This document shows, in pieces, positions 16,460 through 25,976 of a stretch of DNA of 64,000 bases. Each line of letters opens with the position of its first letter. Positions within the stretch are counted from its first letter, which is position 1. A program made the translations under genes and the position numbers. Source of the stretch: Bacillus sp. FJAT-27245 (GTDB lineage: Bacteria > Bacillota > Bacilli > Bacillales > Cytobacillaceae); contig NZ_LIGI01000001.1 of the NCBI RefSeq assembly GCF_001273955.1, forward strand, positions 4,381,113-4,445,112, written 5' to 3'. The notes below the pieces were generated by a model. The model searched no databases and was not told the DNA's origin. It saw only the letters and a list, made by a program, of their open reading frames with translations.

Positions 16460-17647
16460 TTGAAAAAACAATTAATGGAGATGCTTAAAGCACGCAAAGA
16501 GGAAATGATTCAAATCCGCCGTTACCTGCATGAAAATCCGGAGTTATCTTTTAAAGAAGATAACACAGCCCAATATATAGTGGATTTTTATAAAGGGAAA
16601 GATGTTGAAGTCCAAACCAATGTTGGAAATGGTTATGGGATTATCGTGACGATTAAAGGCGGAAAGCCTGGAAAGACAATTGGCCTTCGTGCCGACTTTG
16701 ATGCGCTTCCGATTACGGAAGAAACCGGGCTTCCTTTTATATCAAAAAATGAAGGCGTTATGCATGCATGCGGCCACGATGGACACACGGCTTACTTAAT
16801 GGTTCTCGCTGATTGCCTGATCCAATTAAAGAATGAAATTCCTGGGACAATAAAAATCATTCACCAGCACGCGGAGGAAGTACCGCCAGGAGGAGCAAAA
16901 AGTATTGTCGATTCGGGAGCGCTCGATGGCCTGGACAATATTTTTGGGATTCATTTACTCCCAATGGACCAGGCAGGTGTTGTTGGTTACCATAGTGGAT
17001 TTTCGATGGCCGGCAGGTCGTATTTCAAATTGGGCATCCAAGGGGTCGGCGGCCACGGCTCATCCCCACATATGGCGAATGATGCAATTGTTGCCGGCTC
17101 CTACTTTGTCACAGCAATACAGACTGTCATCAGCCGCCGGTTAAATCCGTTTGATATGGGCGTTATCACGATTGGTTCGTTTGACGGTAAAGGAACCTTT
17201 AATGTCATTAAGGACCGTGTCGAGCTTGAAGGCGACATCCGCTATATGTCACTGGAAGCAAAGGAGATTATTGAGAGGGAAGTCCGCCGTATTGTCAGTG
17301 GGATTGGGGCGGAGTTTGATGTGAAATGCGACTTAACGTATACGCCTGATTACCCACCATTGTATAATGATCCGGAAGTAACATCGGTGGTTAAGGACAG
17401 CCTAGAAGCTGCGAATGACCCCGATATAAAGCAGGTCAAAGAGTATCCAATGATGTCACCATCCGAAGATTTCGCCTACTATTTGGAGAAGATTCCAGGT
17501 TGCTTTTTTTACATTGGCGCTACTCCAAAAGGGGTCGAAAAACCTTATTTCAACCACCATCCTAAGTTCGATATCGACGAGGACGCCCTCATTGTCGCAG
17601 CAAAATCAGTCGGCTACGTAGTATGTGCCTATTATGGGTTAGAGTAG
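16460..17647 (+). CDS. M20D family amidohydrolase (copy 2 of tandem pair)
   Basis: A 395-residue paralogue of the preceding gene, matching about four residues in five over the first 60 by eye, with the same motifs ('HACGHDGHT', 'HQHAEEVPPGGA', 'HHPKFDIDED'). It starts at TTG with AAGGAAGG upstream, 29 bases after the first copy. Tandem duplication with both copies intact suggests either dosage or split substrate preference; which of these holds is not visible. A strong terminator follows at 17723. Confidence 0.87.
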   Translation: MKKQLMEMLKARKEEMIQIRRYLHENPELSFKEDNTAQYIVDFYKGKDVEVQTNVGNGYGIIVTIKGGKPGKTIGLRADFDALPITEETGLPFISKNEGVMHACGHDGHTAYLMVLADCLIQLKNEIPGTIKIIHQHAEEVPPGGAKSIVDSGALDGLDNIFGIHLLPMDQAGVVGYHSGFSMAGRSYFKLGIQGVGGHGSSPHMANDAIVAGSYFVTAIQTVISRRLNPFDMGVITIGSFDGKGTFNVIKDRVELEGDIRYMSLEAKEIIEREVRRIVSGIGAEFDVKCDLTYTPDYPPLYNDPEVTSVVKDSLEAANDPDIKQVKEYPMMSPSEDFAYYLEKIPGCFFYIGATPKGVEKPYFNHHPKFDIDEDALIVAAKSVGYVVCAYYGLE

Positions 17648-17722
17648 GGCGGTGCATCGAATATATGGCTGGGCATGATTGAATTTGTTGGGTTGGACGA
17701 AGAAGTCTCTGAGAAAATTGAA

Positions 17723-17769
17723 GAAGCCTAAATTAGCTTTAATAGTGCTAATTGGGCTTCGCCTTTTTT
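17723..17769. terminator. Terminator after the tandem amidohydrolases
   Basis: Two-part stem GAAGCC-AATTAGC / GCTAATT-GGCTTC followed by TTTTTT on the plus strand. On the minus strand the stem is followed by a T-rich stretch, so it could also stop the convergent PepSY operon. A second hairpin (GCTGCC / GGCAGC, about 17791-17813) lies closer to that operon. Confidence 0.85.
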
Positions 17770-17817
17770 CAATAAGCTAATTCAATTGGTTATGGCTGCC
17801 TAGTTGGCGGCAGCATT

Positions 17818-18576
17818 TTAATCATCATCATTATCACCGGTTTCGTCGTCGCTATCATCTTCTTCATCCAATTTCTGTTTCTTCGGAATGGATGATACGG
17901 AGGATACTTTACCTGTGCCTGAATGAACATATATATGAGCAACTTCGTTCAGTCTATCAATGGTTACTTTGTAATGGCCTCCATTTTTCGTCATGATCTT
18001 TGCAATATTTGTTACGATGCCAGGAGCTTGCTGTAAAGCTATTTCTTTTGCCCTTTTTTCATAAATCTCTTCCGGGCTTTTTTCATTTAAATATTTCCCG
18101 CCGTCCCCATTACTATCCGGTATTGGGCTTATGGCTACAGCCTTTTTGCCAGACAAATCAAAGTCTACTCTGAATTGCCTTTCCTCTTTTTCTACGATGG
18201 CCCTCGCCAGCATTTGCCCGTTTTTGGCAACTCTCTCTATTTGCTTTACTTTCCCTTTCATCTCGGCCTCTATCTTTATTTTTGCCTCTTCAATGGACAA
18301 CAAGGATTGTTTTAATTCAACTAGCTTTATTTTTTTCACCTTCATCGTTTTCCCATCAACAATCAAATAATATATTCCCTTATCATTTTCAAGTGTCATT
18401 TCATAATTTCCATTTTTCTCTTTAGCTTCAATAACCTTTCCCCCGTAAAGATTGACAGCTATATCGAGGGCTGACCTCTCAGAGAGTTCGGTTGATTCGT
18501 TATTAATAAAGAGTTGAAATACTGAAAAAGAGAGGCCGAATAGGATAAAACCTAGCAAAAAAAGCTTAACTTTCAT
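17818..18576 (-). CDS. PepSY-domain membrane-anchored protein
   Basis: A 252-residue protein with one N-terminal hydrophobic segment (residues 4-24, no clear cleavage site), so probably exported and membrane-tethered. It contains PepSY-like stretches ('SALDIAVNLYGGKVIEAKE', 'ALQQAPGIVTNIAKIM...YKVTIDRLNEVAHIYVHSGTGKV') and ends in a highly acidic tail rich in Asp and Glu. PepSY domains often modulate peptidases or sensor kinases. It is the last gene of a minus-strand operon, five bases after the histidine kinase, consistent with being an accessory of that two-component system. Confidence 0.75.
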   Translation of the reverse strand: MKVKLFLLGFILFGLSFSVFQLFINNESTELSERSALDIAVNLYGGKVIEAKEKNGNYEMTLENDKGIYYLIVDGKTMKVKKIKLVELKQSLLSIEEAKIKIEAEMKGKVKQIERVAKNGQMLARAIVEKEERQFRVDFDLSGKKAVAISPIPDSNGDGGKYLNEKSPEEIYEKRAKEIALQQAPGIVTNIAKIMTKNGGHYKVTIDRLNEVAHIYVHSGTGKVSSVSSIPKKQKLDEEDDSDDETGDNDDD

Positions 18577-18580
18577 CTTT

Positions 18581-19933
18581 CTATACCTCCAACTTTGGAA
18601 GGACGACTATAAAATTCGATCCCATCCCTTCAACACTTTCCAGAATAATTCGGCCATCGTGCTGCTCTACAATCTTCTTTGCAATCGATAAGCCAAGCCC
18701 TGTCCCGCCCGTTTTGCGGCTTCGCGTTTTATCGATCCGGAACATTCTATCAAACACATAAGCTTGTGCACTTTCCGGGATTCCGACCCCTTTGTCCTTC
18801 ACCGCAATCCTCACATGGCCGTTACTTTCTATTATTTCCACTGTTATATCATCATCGCTATATTTATTCGCATTATCCAGCAAAATGACAAGCACTTGCA
18901 CAAAGCTCTCTTCATGCACTTTTACATAACTGTAGCCGGTGTGATTGATAAAGTGAATCGCGTGTGTAAAGGTCGCCTCAAGCCGCTTGATCGTGCGTTC
19001 AACAATTGCAGCTACATCAATCACTTCTTTTTCATATTCAAGTGTTTCTTCCTCTTTTGCCAATTGCAGAAGCTGCTCCGTTAAATATTTCATCCTCCGT
19101 GACTCTGATTCAATTGCATGAATAGCTTCTTCAAGCATATCCGGCCTTTCCTTCCCCCATCGCTTTAACATTTTTATGTAGCTATCGATCACCGTTAAAG
19201 GCGTTTTCAGTTCATGGGAAGCATCGGAAACAAATTGTTCCTGCTTCAAATAGCTATTTTCAAGCTTTGTCATCATCCGGTTAAACGTCATTGCCATTTT
19301 GGTCATTTCATCCTTTGATTCAGATGCAACATGGATTTTTTCGAATGACCCTCTCTTTTCAATTGTGTTCATCGTAGTCGTCAACCTTTGGATCGGCAAT
19401 AATATTAGCCTTCCTACAAAACCGCTTGTCGCATATAAAATAATGATCACCACAATGGTCGTAATCAATAACACCCATTTTAAATCCTGTATTTTTTCAT
19501 ATAGCAGGTCGATATTTTCTATTAACTGCAGGCTGATAATTTCACCATTTTCATTAACTGCCGGAACGGAGACAATCGCGAACAGTGAATCATCATAGTT
19601 TAGGACTCCCTCAAAATATTTATCATGATAGCTGGAAGGAATTTTACGGTAGGCATTGTCGGTAAAAACCTGAATGGACGGGTTTGATTCATTTTTATCA
19701 ACCGTTCGAATAAGTCCGTCACTTAGTAAATAGGCTTGGAGCATCGCTTCCATTGAAACGTCCGGCCTCTCGTTCATTTCTATAAGGATATGAGTGGATT
19801 TATTCGATAATCGGTTCAATTCTGATGAAATACTTGTATTCCTGAAAATAAAATAAATGCTTGTATTGGCAGCAAGCAATAGCACGATTAATACTACGGT
19901 TGTAAATAACTGTATTCTTGTTTGCAAGCTCAT
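18581..19933 (-). CDS. Sensor histidine kinase (YkoH-like)
   Basis: A 450-residue membrane sensor kinase: membrane segment about 8-30, extracytoplasmic sensor about 31-150, second segment about 152-175, HAMP-like linker, then HisKA with the phospho-accepting histidine in 'SDASHELKTPLTVIDSYIKM'. The ATPase domain has N-box 'ILLDNANKYSDD', G1 'DKGVGIPE' and G2 'GTGLGLSI'. It lies three bases after the response regulator gene. In Bacillus subtilis the comparable pair is ykoG-ykoH; orthology is not proven here. Confidence 0.9.
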   Translation of the reverse strand: MSLQTRIQLFTTVVLIVLLLAANTSIYFIFRNTSISSELNRLSNKSTHILIEMNERPDVSMEAMLQAYLLSDGLIRTVDKNESNPSIQVFTDNAYRKIPSSYHDKYFEGVLNYDDSLFAIVSVPAVNENGEIISLQLIENIDLLYEKIQDLKWVLLITTIVVIIILYATSGFVGRLILLPIQRLTTTMNTIEKRGSFEKIHVASESKDEMTKMAMTFNRMMTKLENSYLKQEQFVSDASHELKTPLTVIDSYIKMLKRWGKERPDMLEEAIHAIESESRRMKYLTEQLLQLAKEEETLEYEKEVIDVAAIVERTIKRLEATFTHAIHFINHTGYSYVKVHEESFVQVLVILLDNANKYSDDDITVEIIESNGHVRIAVKDKGVGIPESAQAYVFDRMFRIDKTRSRKTGGTGLGLSIAKKIVEQHDGRIILESVEGMGSNFIVVLPKLEV

Positions 19934-19936
19934 TGA

Positions 19937-20623
19937 TTAATCCTTAATCATATAACCGACTGAGCGGATAGTCTGAATAAATGACTCTTCCTTCGAGTCA
20001 GTTAATTTTTTTCTTAAATAGCGGATATATACATCTACAATGTTCGTGTCACCATAATAATCATAGCCCCAAACTTCTGCTAAAATTTGTTCGCGTTCCA
20101 GCGCCCTGTTTTTATTCGTCACCAAATAAAGCAGCAAGTCATACTCCCTCGGCGTTAATTCTACTAGAGTCCCGCCCTTGGATACTTCTCTCGTATTCGT
20201 ATCAATTTCAATCGCGCCAATCTTTTGTATGGCGTGTTCTATTGAGGATTCACCCTTTGGCTTAAAACGAAGGTTGGTACGAATTCGGGCGAGCAATTCT
20301 TCAATTTCAAACGGTTTCGTCATATAATCATTAGCACCCAAATCAAGGCCGTTTACTTTGTCATAAACTGAGCTTCGGGCTGTTAGCATAATGATGATAA
20401 TTTTGTTATTTTCTTGGCGGATACGCCTTAATACTTCCATTCCATTTAATTCTGGAATCATAACATCCAAAATGACCAAATCAATATGTTTATTCTCTAT
20501 GATGCGCAAACCTTCGCGGCCTGTATGGGCAATACTGACTTTATAGCCCTCATACTCCAATTCCAGTTGAATAATCCGGGCGATTTTATCATCATCTTCA
20601 ATAATTAATATGTGTTCGGACAT
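19937..20623 (-). CDS. OmpR/PhoB-type response regulator (YkoG-like)
   Basis: A 228-residue regulator. The receiver domain has the acidic pocket 'IEDDDKI' and phospho-acceptor in 'LVILDVMIPELNG'; the winged-helix DNA-binding domain has 'LTPREYDLLLYLV' and 'SVGYMIKD' at the C-terminus. It precedes its kinase and follows the DASS transporter by 14 bases, so the regulator appears to be co-transcribed with a carboxylate transporter and glycerate kinase. Confidence 0.92.
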   Translation of the reverse strand: MSEHILIIEDDDKIARIIQLELEYEGYKVSIAHTGREGLRIIENKHIDLVILDVMIPELNGMEVLRRIRQENNKIIIIMLTARSSVYDKVNGLDLGANDYMTKPFEIEELLARIRTNLRFKPKGESSIEHAIQKIGAIEIDTNTREVSKGGTLVELTPREYDLLLYLVTNKNRALEREQILAEVWGYDYYGDTNIVDVYIRYLRKKLTDSKEESFIQTIRSVGYMIKD

Positions 20624-20637
20624 TTATTTCACCTCAC

Positions 20638-22089
20638 CTATAATTGCATTCCCGTCCAATGCCAGTAAGTAAAATAAAATAGCAGCATGACAAGGATGTA
20701 AATCGGCGCTAAAACAAAGCTGACTTTGGCTAGCTGCTTCGGATTGTAGGAAATCTCTCCCTCTTCATAAAAAAGCAACAATGCTTTCGAGCTGACAGGT
20801 ACCGTTATACAGTAATTCATTCCAATTAAACATAAAAAAACCGCCGTAACTGCATTCATTCCCATGCTTTGGCTGAACAATATGAAACTCGGGATAAAGA
20901 CAATTGCCCTGGTCGTATGGGACGTAATATATAAATGGCTTGTGACGGTTACGAGCAGAATAATCGTTATAACCAACCAATCAGGTGCTTCGCCAAACAG
21001 GTGGAGGAAGCCAAACATTCCTTTTTCAATCCAGGAAACAACTCCATTATCGACCAAAACCTGGCCCAGTGCTGTTGCCGCGGCTACAAATAAAATCAGA
21101 TTCCACGATACTGCCTTGATTCCTTGTTTCCAGGAAATCACTCCATAATTCGGCAACATTACAAGCACTGAGCCAAATACCGTAATAAAAGCAATATCAT
21201 AACCATGTAGACTTTCAGACACCCAGCCGGCCATCAAAAAGAATATGATGGCCAATGTCTTTTTTTCATTTTTCCCCAAGGGTTTTTTCTTTAAAGCAGC
21301 GTTGATGGACTGCCTTGATTCAAATTCCTGCGATGCTTCTTTCGGCCATAGCATTAATTTTATAATAACCACCGAAATAAATGTAACAACTAGCGAAAAT
21401 GGAACTCCCCAAATAAGCCATTGAACAAAGGAAATGGACTGTCCGACTGTTTTTTCCAACAAGCCGATTCCAATTAGATGGGATCCAGCTCCTATTAATG
21501 TTGCGGATGTACTCATTAGAATTACGACTGGTGCTATAATTGCCAGCACACTTTGTTCCTTAGCAGTAAATTTGGCTCCTAACTGTTTTAACATAGGCAT
21601 GGAAAGAGCGGCCCTTCCGGAAGTGGACGGGATAAAAAAAGCGGAGGTAAATAAAGCCGTTGTAATACCAAAAAGTACTCTATTCTTGCTGCTGGAATAT
21701 TTTAATATGGAATCGCTAAAACGCGTTGCAAGCCCGGATTGTCTGACCGCTTCACCGATTATAAAAGAGCCAACCATCAGCCAGACAATTTCTTCCGAAA
21801 GAGATTGGTAGAGAAGCTCCGGTTCCCCCGCTCTAAACAATACAATAAATACAAGTAGTGAGACCGCCACCCAACCCGCGGCTATTTTTGTCGCAATCCA
21901 TAAAGTCATAGCAGATAAGAAAGCATAAAGAGAAACCTTTGCGGGGTAATCAAGCTGGGAAGCTGAGGATATAACCATTAAGTAGAAGACATGTGCACTA
22001 ATGATTCCCAAGGCAGCTGTTGAAAATCTGTTGACTAGAGCAGCTACAAAGCCGTATTTGGGCCTCTGGTTTTCCAATCTCGAAATCAT
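20638..22089 (-). CDS. DASS/SLC13 family anion transporter
   Basis: A 483-residue protein with about 11-12 hydrophobic segments, organised like the divalent anion:sodium symporters: 'SEEIVWLMVGSFIIGEAV', 'FIPSTSGRAALSMPML' (family SNT-type substrate loop region) and 'TSHTTRAIVFIPSFILF'. It likely takes up a di- or hydroxycarboxylate. The ATG at 22089 is preferred to an in-frame GTG at 22101 because GAGGTGG precedes it by nine bases. It directly follows glycerate kinase, which suggests glycerate or a related acid as substrate (inference). Confidence 0.8.
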   Translation of the reverse strand: MISRLENQRPKYGFVAALVNRFSTAALGIISAHVFYLMVISSASQLDYPAKVSLYAFLSAMTLWIATKIAAGWVAVSLLVFIVLFRAGEPELLYQSLSEEIVWLMVGSFIIGEAVRQSGLATRFSDSILKYSSSKNRVLFGITTALFTSAFFIPSTSGRAALSMPMLKQLGAKFTAKEQSVLAIIAPVVILMSTSATLIGAGSHLIGIGLLEKTVGQSISFVQWLIWGVPFSLVVTFISVVIIKLMLWPKEASQEFESRQSINAALKKKPLGKNEKKTLAIIFFLMAGWVSESLHGYDIAFITVFGSVLVMLPNYGVISWKQGIKAVSWNLILFVAAATALGQVLVDNGVVSWIEKGMFGFLHLFGEAPDWLVITIILLVTVTSHLYITSHTTRAIVFIPSFILFSQSMGMNAVTAVFLCLIGMNYCITVPVSSKALLLFYEEGEISYNPKQLAKVSFVLAPIYILVMLLFYFTYWHWTGMQL

Positions 22090-22106
22090 CGGTTCAACCA
22101 CCTCTT

Positions 22107-23273
22107 TTATACCGTTTTTCTTCTGGCAATTTGCAGCCCTATACTAACTTGGCGCAGAACTGCTTCAATACTATCTTCAATCCATTGTGGAGCTTTGCTG
22201 ATCGCCTTTTCCAATGTTGTCGGCTTTTGAATGATACTTAAATATGCATCGATGCCTGCCTTGTAATTTAAGTCCGCGCCCCGGCCAATCGTCCCTGTTA
22301 TCGCAATGACTGGAATGTGGTGCTTTTTTGCAATTCTTGCTACTTCAGCCGGGATTTTTCCGTTCGGAGTTTGGAAATCGATACTGCCTTCTGCTGTGAG
22401 TACTATATCAGCGCCTGTAATTTTTTCTTCAATATTAATGTAATTTTTTATGATTCGGAACCTTGAATGAAGGGTTGCACCTGCAAAAGCAGCCAACCCT
22501 GCCCCAAGCCCGCCGGATGCACCGCTTCCTGGCATAAATCTGACATCAAGCGAACACTCTTCATGGATTAGTGCGGCATAGTGCTCCAGTGCCGCCGATA
22601 ATCTTTCTACTTGTTGTGGAGTTGCGCCTTTTTGCGGCCCAAAGATCCGCGCAACCCCATTCTCCCCACAGAGCACATTTTTCCAATTGCAAGCAACATC
22701 TATTGGAACCTCCGCCAATCGTTTATCTAAATTGGCAGTATCTACATGGGCGACTTTTAACAAATCTTCCCCACCCTGAATGAAAACCTGCTCATGATTT
22801 TGATCAAGAAACTTTACGCCAATTGCCTGGGCCATCCCTGATCCCCCATCAGATGTGCCTGAGTCCCCACAGCCAATAAGAATATTGTCGACACCAAGGT
22901 CGAGAGCTGCGAGAATCAATTCGCCCACTCCATATGTAGTGGTTTTCAAAGGGTTTCTTTCATCTCGTGGAACAAGTTTTAATCCTGCAACCGCTGCCAT
23001 TTCAATTACAGCTGTCCGTTTATTGTTTTCAGTAAAAACCCCAAAATGGCTTGTGATTTTCTCTCCAACAGGTCCTGTAACTTCTTTATGTATTAACTCG
23101 CCGCCCTTTAAGCTTACAATTGTTTTTGCAAACCCTTCCCCTCCATCAATCATCGGGACAACATCCACTTCTATCTCCTCATCAAACCGCCTTACCCCGC
23201 GGGCCATCGCAACCGCAACCTCTTCTGCATCCAGACATTCCTTAAACCCCGACGGCACTATTACAATCTTCAT
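22107..23273 (-). CDS. glxK: Glycerate kinase (GlxK/GarK family)
   Basis: A 388-residue member of the bacterial glycerate kinase family, which phosphorylates D-glycerate. Family hallmarks: N-terminal 'MKIVIVPSGFKECLDAEEVA', 'GGEGF', 'GCGDSGTSDGGSGMAQAIG' and 'PGSGASGGLGAGLAAF'. The opening 'PSGFKE' differs from the common 'PDSFKG'. It is the first gene of the five-gene minus-strand operon. A GGAGGAA ribosome binding site precedes the ATG. Confidence 0.88.
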   Translation of the reverse strand: MKIVIVPSGFKECLDAEEVAVAMARGVRRFDEEIEVDVVPMIDGGEGFAKTIVSLKGGELIHKEVTGPVGEKITSHFGVFTENNKRTAVIEMAAVAGLKLVPRDERNPLKTTTYGVGELILAALDLGVDNILIGCGDSGTSDGGSGMAQAIGVKFLDQNHEQVFIQGGEDLLKVAHVDTANLDKRLAEVPIDVACNWKNVLCGENGVARIFGPQKGATPQQVERLSAALEHYAALIHEECSLDVRFMPGSGASGGLGAGLAAFAGATLHSRFRIIKNYINIEEKITGADIVLTAEGSIDFQTPNGKIPAEVARIAKKHHIPVIAITGTIGRGADLNYKAGIDAYLSIIQKPTTLEKAISKAPQWIEDSIEAVLRQVSIGLQIARRKTV

Positions 23274-23368
23274 GTAAATTCCTCCTTGAAATCATTGATA
23301 ACTGTAATGTAACTGTCAAAAGCTAATATATTTTGAGAGAAAGATTAATAATTGATTAAAAAAGAATA

Positions 23369-23432
23369 GTGCCTGCCACTCCCCCAATTCTGTTGACAAA
23401 AATCCAACAAGATTAAGGTGGTGACAGGCACT
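23369..23432. repeat. Dispersed GTGCC-type palindromic repeat, probable terminator
   Basis: AGTGCCTGCCACT at 23369 is repeated as an inverted GGTGGTGACAGGCACT ending at 23432. On the minus strand the hairpin is followed by ATTCTTTTTTAAT, so it probably terminates the amidohydrolase operon. Related elements are at 27307-27359, about 44320-44341 and 53587-53635. The rest of this 260-base gap shows nothing else. Confidence 0.7.
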
Positions 23433-23534
23433 CAGTACAACTACTATAAACAACTTTTTTCTTTTGCTAATACTAAATCAACAAGAGTTTCATTTATGGA
23501 ACTTTTAAGCCAGGTTTAGTATCTTTCCAGATTA

Positions 23535-24731
23535 CTACGATTTCCCGTTTGAGGTTTGTTCGTTCAGGTATACCCACGCATATTGAGCATAAAGTTCGGC
23601 GCCGGTTGCGAGGGCGTCTTCGTCGATGTTGAATTTGCCGTGGTGGTGGGCCCATTGTGTATCTTTTTCGAGGTTGCCGCTGCCTACAAGGGCGAAACTG
23701 CCTGGGGATTTCATCATATATTCACTGAAGTCCTCGGCTCCCATGGTTGGCTTTTCATGATAGATAACTCCCGTGCCAAATGCCTGGGCTGCGGTTTTTT
23801 GAACGAGTTTTGCACTTTCTACATCATTGATGACCGCCTGTGTACCGCGGGTGTAGTCAACCTTCGCTGTTGCGCCATAAATTGCCGCCACATGTTCCGC
23901 ATAGTTCCGAAGCTGCTGCTCGATATGGTCCCTCACCTCTGGGTCAAAACAGCGTACAGTTCCTTCAATAACAGCATTTTCAGCAATGACATTGAATCTG
24001 GTCCCGACGGCCATTTTTCCAACCGTTAACACAGCTGGCTGTTGCGGGTCAATCGTCCTCGATACAACTGATTGAACATTCATCACAAAGGATGAAGCCA
24101 CAATCGCGGCATCAATGCAGTCCTCCGGCATGGCCCCGTGGCCGCCCCTTCCTTTGAAGGTTACCGTGAATATATCCGCAGATGCAAAGGATGGCCCTGG
24201 TGTACAGGAAACAGTTCCTGTCGGCAGCTGTGACCAAATATGGATGCCGAAAACATTATCCACTTCGTCCATTGCCCCCTGTTCCACCATAACTTTTGCC
24301 CCGGCCCCTACCTCCTCGGCTGGTTGAAAAATCAAACGGATCCTGCCCGGCAATTCATCTTTTATATCATTTAGTGCTTTAGCGGCAATTAGGAGCATTG
24401 CCGTATGGGCATCATGGCCACATGCGTGCATTTTCCCCTCTTCCTTTGACGCATAGGGCAAATCCTTATTCAATTCTTCAACGGTCAGGGCATCCATATC
24501 CGCGCGCAATGCAACAGTTTTTCCTTGCTTCCCACCTTCAATGGTCGCTATAACTCCTGTTGGTTCCGTCTTGCGGTAGGAAACTCCCAGATTCTCGAGG
24601 TACTCACAAACAAAGGCTGTTGTCTTATATTCCTCAAACGATAATTCGGGCTCACTGTGAAGCTTTCTGCGCAATTCGATTAATTCATCATTGTATGTTC
24701 GAATCGCATCTTTTATTTTTGCATGAATCAT
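23535..24731 (-). CDS. M20D family amidohydrolase
   Basis: A 398-residue amidohydrolase with 'HACGHDAHTAML', 'FQPAEEVGAGA', 'GRGGHGAMP' and C-terminal 'AHHHGKFNIDED', the conserved metal/catalytic set of hippurate hydrolase-like enzymes. It is more distant from the tandem pair at 15-17 kb than those are from each other. Its start abuts the stop of the N-carbamoylase-type gene, and the two share an operon with a permease, suggesting stepwise breakdown of an imported N-substituted amino acid. Confidence 0.87.
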   Translation of the reverse strand: MIHAKIKDAIRTYNDELIELRRKLHSEPELSFEEYKTTAFVCEYLENLGVSYRKTEPTGVIATIEGGKQGKTVALRADMDALTVEELNKDLPYASKEEGKMHACGHDAHTAMLLIAAKALNDIKDELPGRIRLIFQPAEEVGAGAKVMVEQGAMDEVDNVFGIHIWSQLPTGTVSCTPGPSFASADIFTVTFKGRGGHGAMPEDCIDAAIVASSFVMNVQSVVSRTIDPQQPAVLTVGKMAVGTRFNVIAENAVIEGTVRCFDPEVRDHIEQQLRNYAEHVAAIYGATAKVDYTRGTQAVINDVESAKLVQKTAAQAFGTGVIYHEKPTMGAEDFSEYMMKSPGSFALVGSGNLEKDTQWAHHHGKFNIDEDALATGAELYAQYAWVYLNEQTSNGKS

Positions 24732-25961
24732 TTATTCTGCCTCCGTTAATGTCTTGGTTGCCTCATATAAAATCTCTGTAGCCTTTGCAATATCCCCGGC
24801 GTCCGACCATTCTTCCGGACAATGGCTGAGGCCATCCTTACTAGGAATAAACAACATCGCTACATCGGTAACCTCTGACATTACCATCGCATCATGTCCT
24901 GCGCCGCTGTTTACTGAACAGTATGGAAGGTTCAATTCACGGCATTTCGTTTTAAAAAGAGATATGATTTCTTGACTCATCGCCTTTGGCGGCATGTATA
25001 ATTGCTGCAGGACAGACGTCTTAATTCCGTTTCCATTATGGGATTCTATCCACCCAATAACTTTCTCGACCGTTTCCAGGACGCGCTCTTCTAATCCTGA
25101 CCGAATATCGACCGTGAATACAACCTTATCAGGAATCACATTCGCTCCGTTCGGCCACACATTAAGGCGTCCGGTGGTAATAACGGTTCCTTCTCCTGCA
25201 TCGGAGGCGATTTCCGGGAACCGGGCAATCATAGTGGCTGCCGTAACTAACGCATCAGCACGGCGCTCCATTGGGGTGGTGCCCGCATGTCCCGCCCGCC
25301 CCTCAACGGTTACTTCCAATTGGGTTAGTCCGACAATCGCCTCTACCATGCCGATAGGGATGCCCTTTTCTTCAAGGATTGGCCCTTGTTCAATATGCAG
25401 TTCCAGGAAGGCCTTTATTGTTTTAGGGTCTCTTTTTTTCGGAAGGGATGGATCGAGGCCAATACTCTTCATCGCTTCCACCGTTGTTACCCCATCTTTA
25501 TCTTTAAGGGTATAAAAATCTTCTTCGGCCAAAAGGCCAACGATACCTCTTGAGCCCATCAGGCCGCCGCCAAATCTGGTACCCTCCTCTTCTACCATGG
25601 CAACCACTTCCAACGGATAGGTAGGTGTCAGGTTATTTTTCATGAATAGGCCGGCGACTTCGAGTGCGGCAACCACTCCTGCGGGACCATCGTATGATCC
25701 GCCGTTCGGTACTGAATCAAAATGAGAACCGATTAGAATGCTGGGCGCATTTTTTAACGAGCCTCCCAGCCTGCCAAAAATATTCCCAAGGCCATCCTCC
25801 CTCACTTCGAGACCATATTCTTTCATTATTTTTTTAATATAATTACGCGCCTGCAAATCCTCTTTGCTATATGTCAGCCGTGTTGTCCCTTTGCCCGGCG
25901 TGGCGGTGAATTGACTTAAAGCGTCAATATGCTTTTCAATTCTTTCCTGTAAGCCATTCAA
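24732..25961 (-). CDS. M20 Zn-dependent hydrolase (N-carbamoyl-L-amino-acid hydrolase/allantoate amidohydrolase type)
   Basis: A 409-residue enzyme of the AmaB/HyuC/AllC group. Key motifs: 'IGSHFDSVPNGGSYDGPAGV' (metal-binding His and Asp), 'VVAMVEEEGTRFGGG' (Glu pair), 'LELHIEQGPILE' and 'VNSGAGHDAM' (C-terminal metal His). Family members hydrolyse N-carbamoyl amino acids, allantoate or ureidoglycolate with release of ammonia and CO2. Specificity cannot be fixed, but a purine-derived ureide or a hydantoin product would fit a window that also encodes PucG. Confidence 0.86.
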   Translation of the reverse strand: MNGLQERIEKHIDALSQFTATPGKGTTRLTYSKEDLQARNYIKKIMKEYGLEVREDGLGNIFGRLGGSLKNAPSILIGSHFDSVPNGGSYDGPAGVVAALEVAGLFMKNNLTPTYPLEVVAMVEEEGTRFGGGLMGSRGIVGLLAEEDFYTLKDKDGVTTVEAMKSIGLDPSLPKKRDPKTIKAFLELHIEQGPILEEKGIPIGMVEAIVGLTQLEVTVEGRAGHAGTTPMERRADALVTAATMIARFPEIASDAGEGTVITTGRLNVWPNGANVIPDKVVFTVDIRSGLEERVLETVEKVIGWIESHNGNGIKTSVLQQLYMPPKAMSQEIISLFKTKCRELNLPYCSVNSGAGHDAMVMSEVTDVAMLFIPSKDGLSHCPEEWSDAGDIAKATEILYEATKTLTEAE

Positions 25962-25976
25962 TGTTTCTCCCTCCCC

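Noticed and set aside
17675..17731. 18-codon ORF after the tandem amidohydrolases (MIEFVGLDEEVSEKIEEA)
   Set aside because: No ribosome binding site; its end forms the 5' arm of the terminator. It may be a gene scar, but there is too little to call.
24994..25515. 173-codon plus-strand ORF inside the N-carbamoylase gene
   Set aside because: Antisense shadow of a gene with intact catalytic motifs; composition follows the complementary strand's codon pattern.
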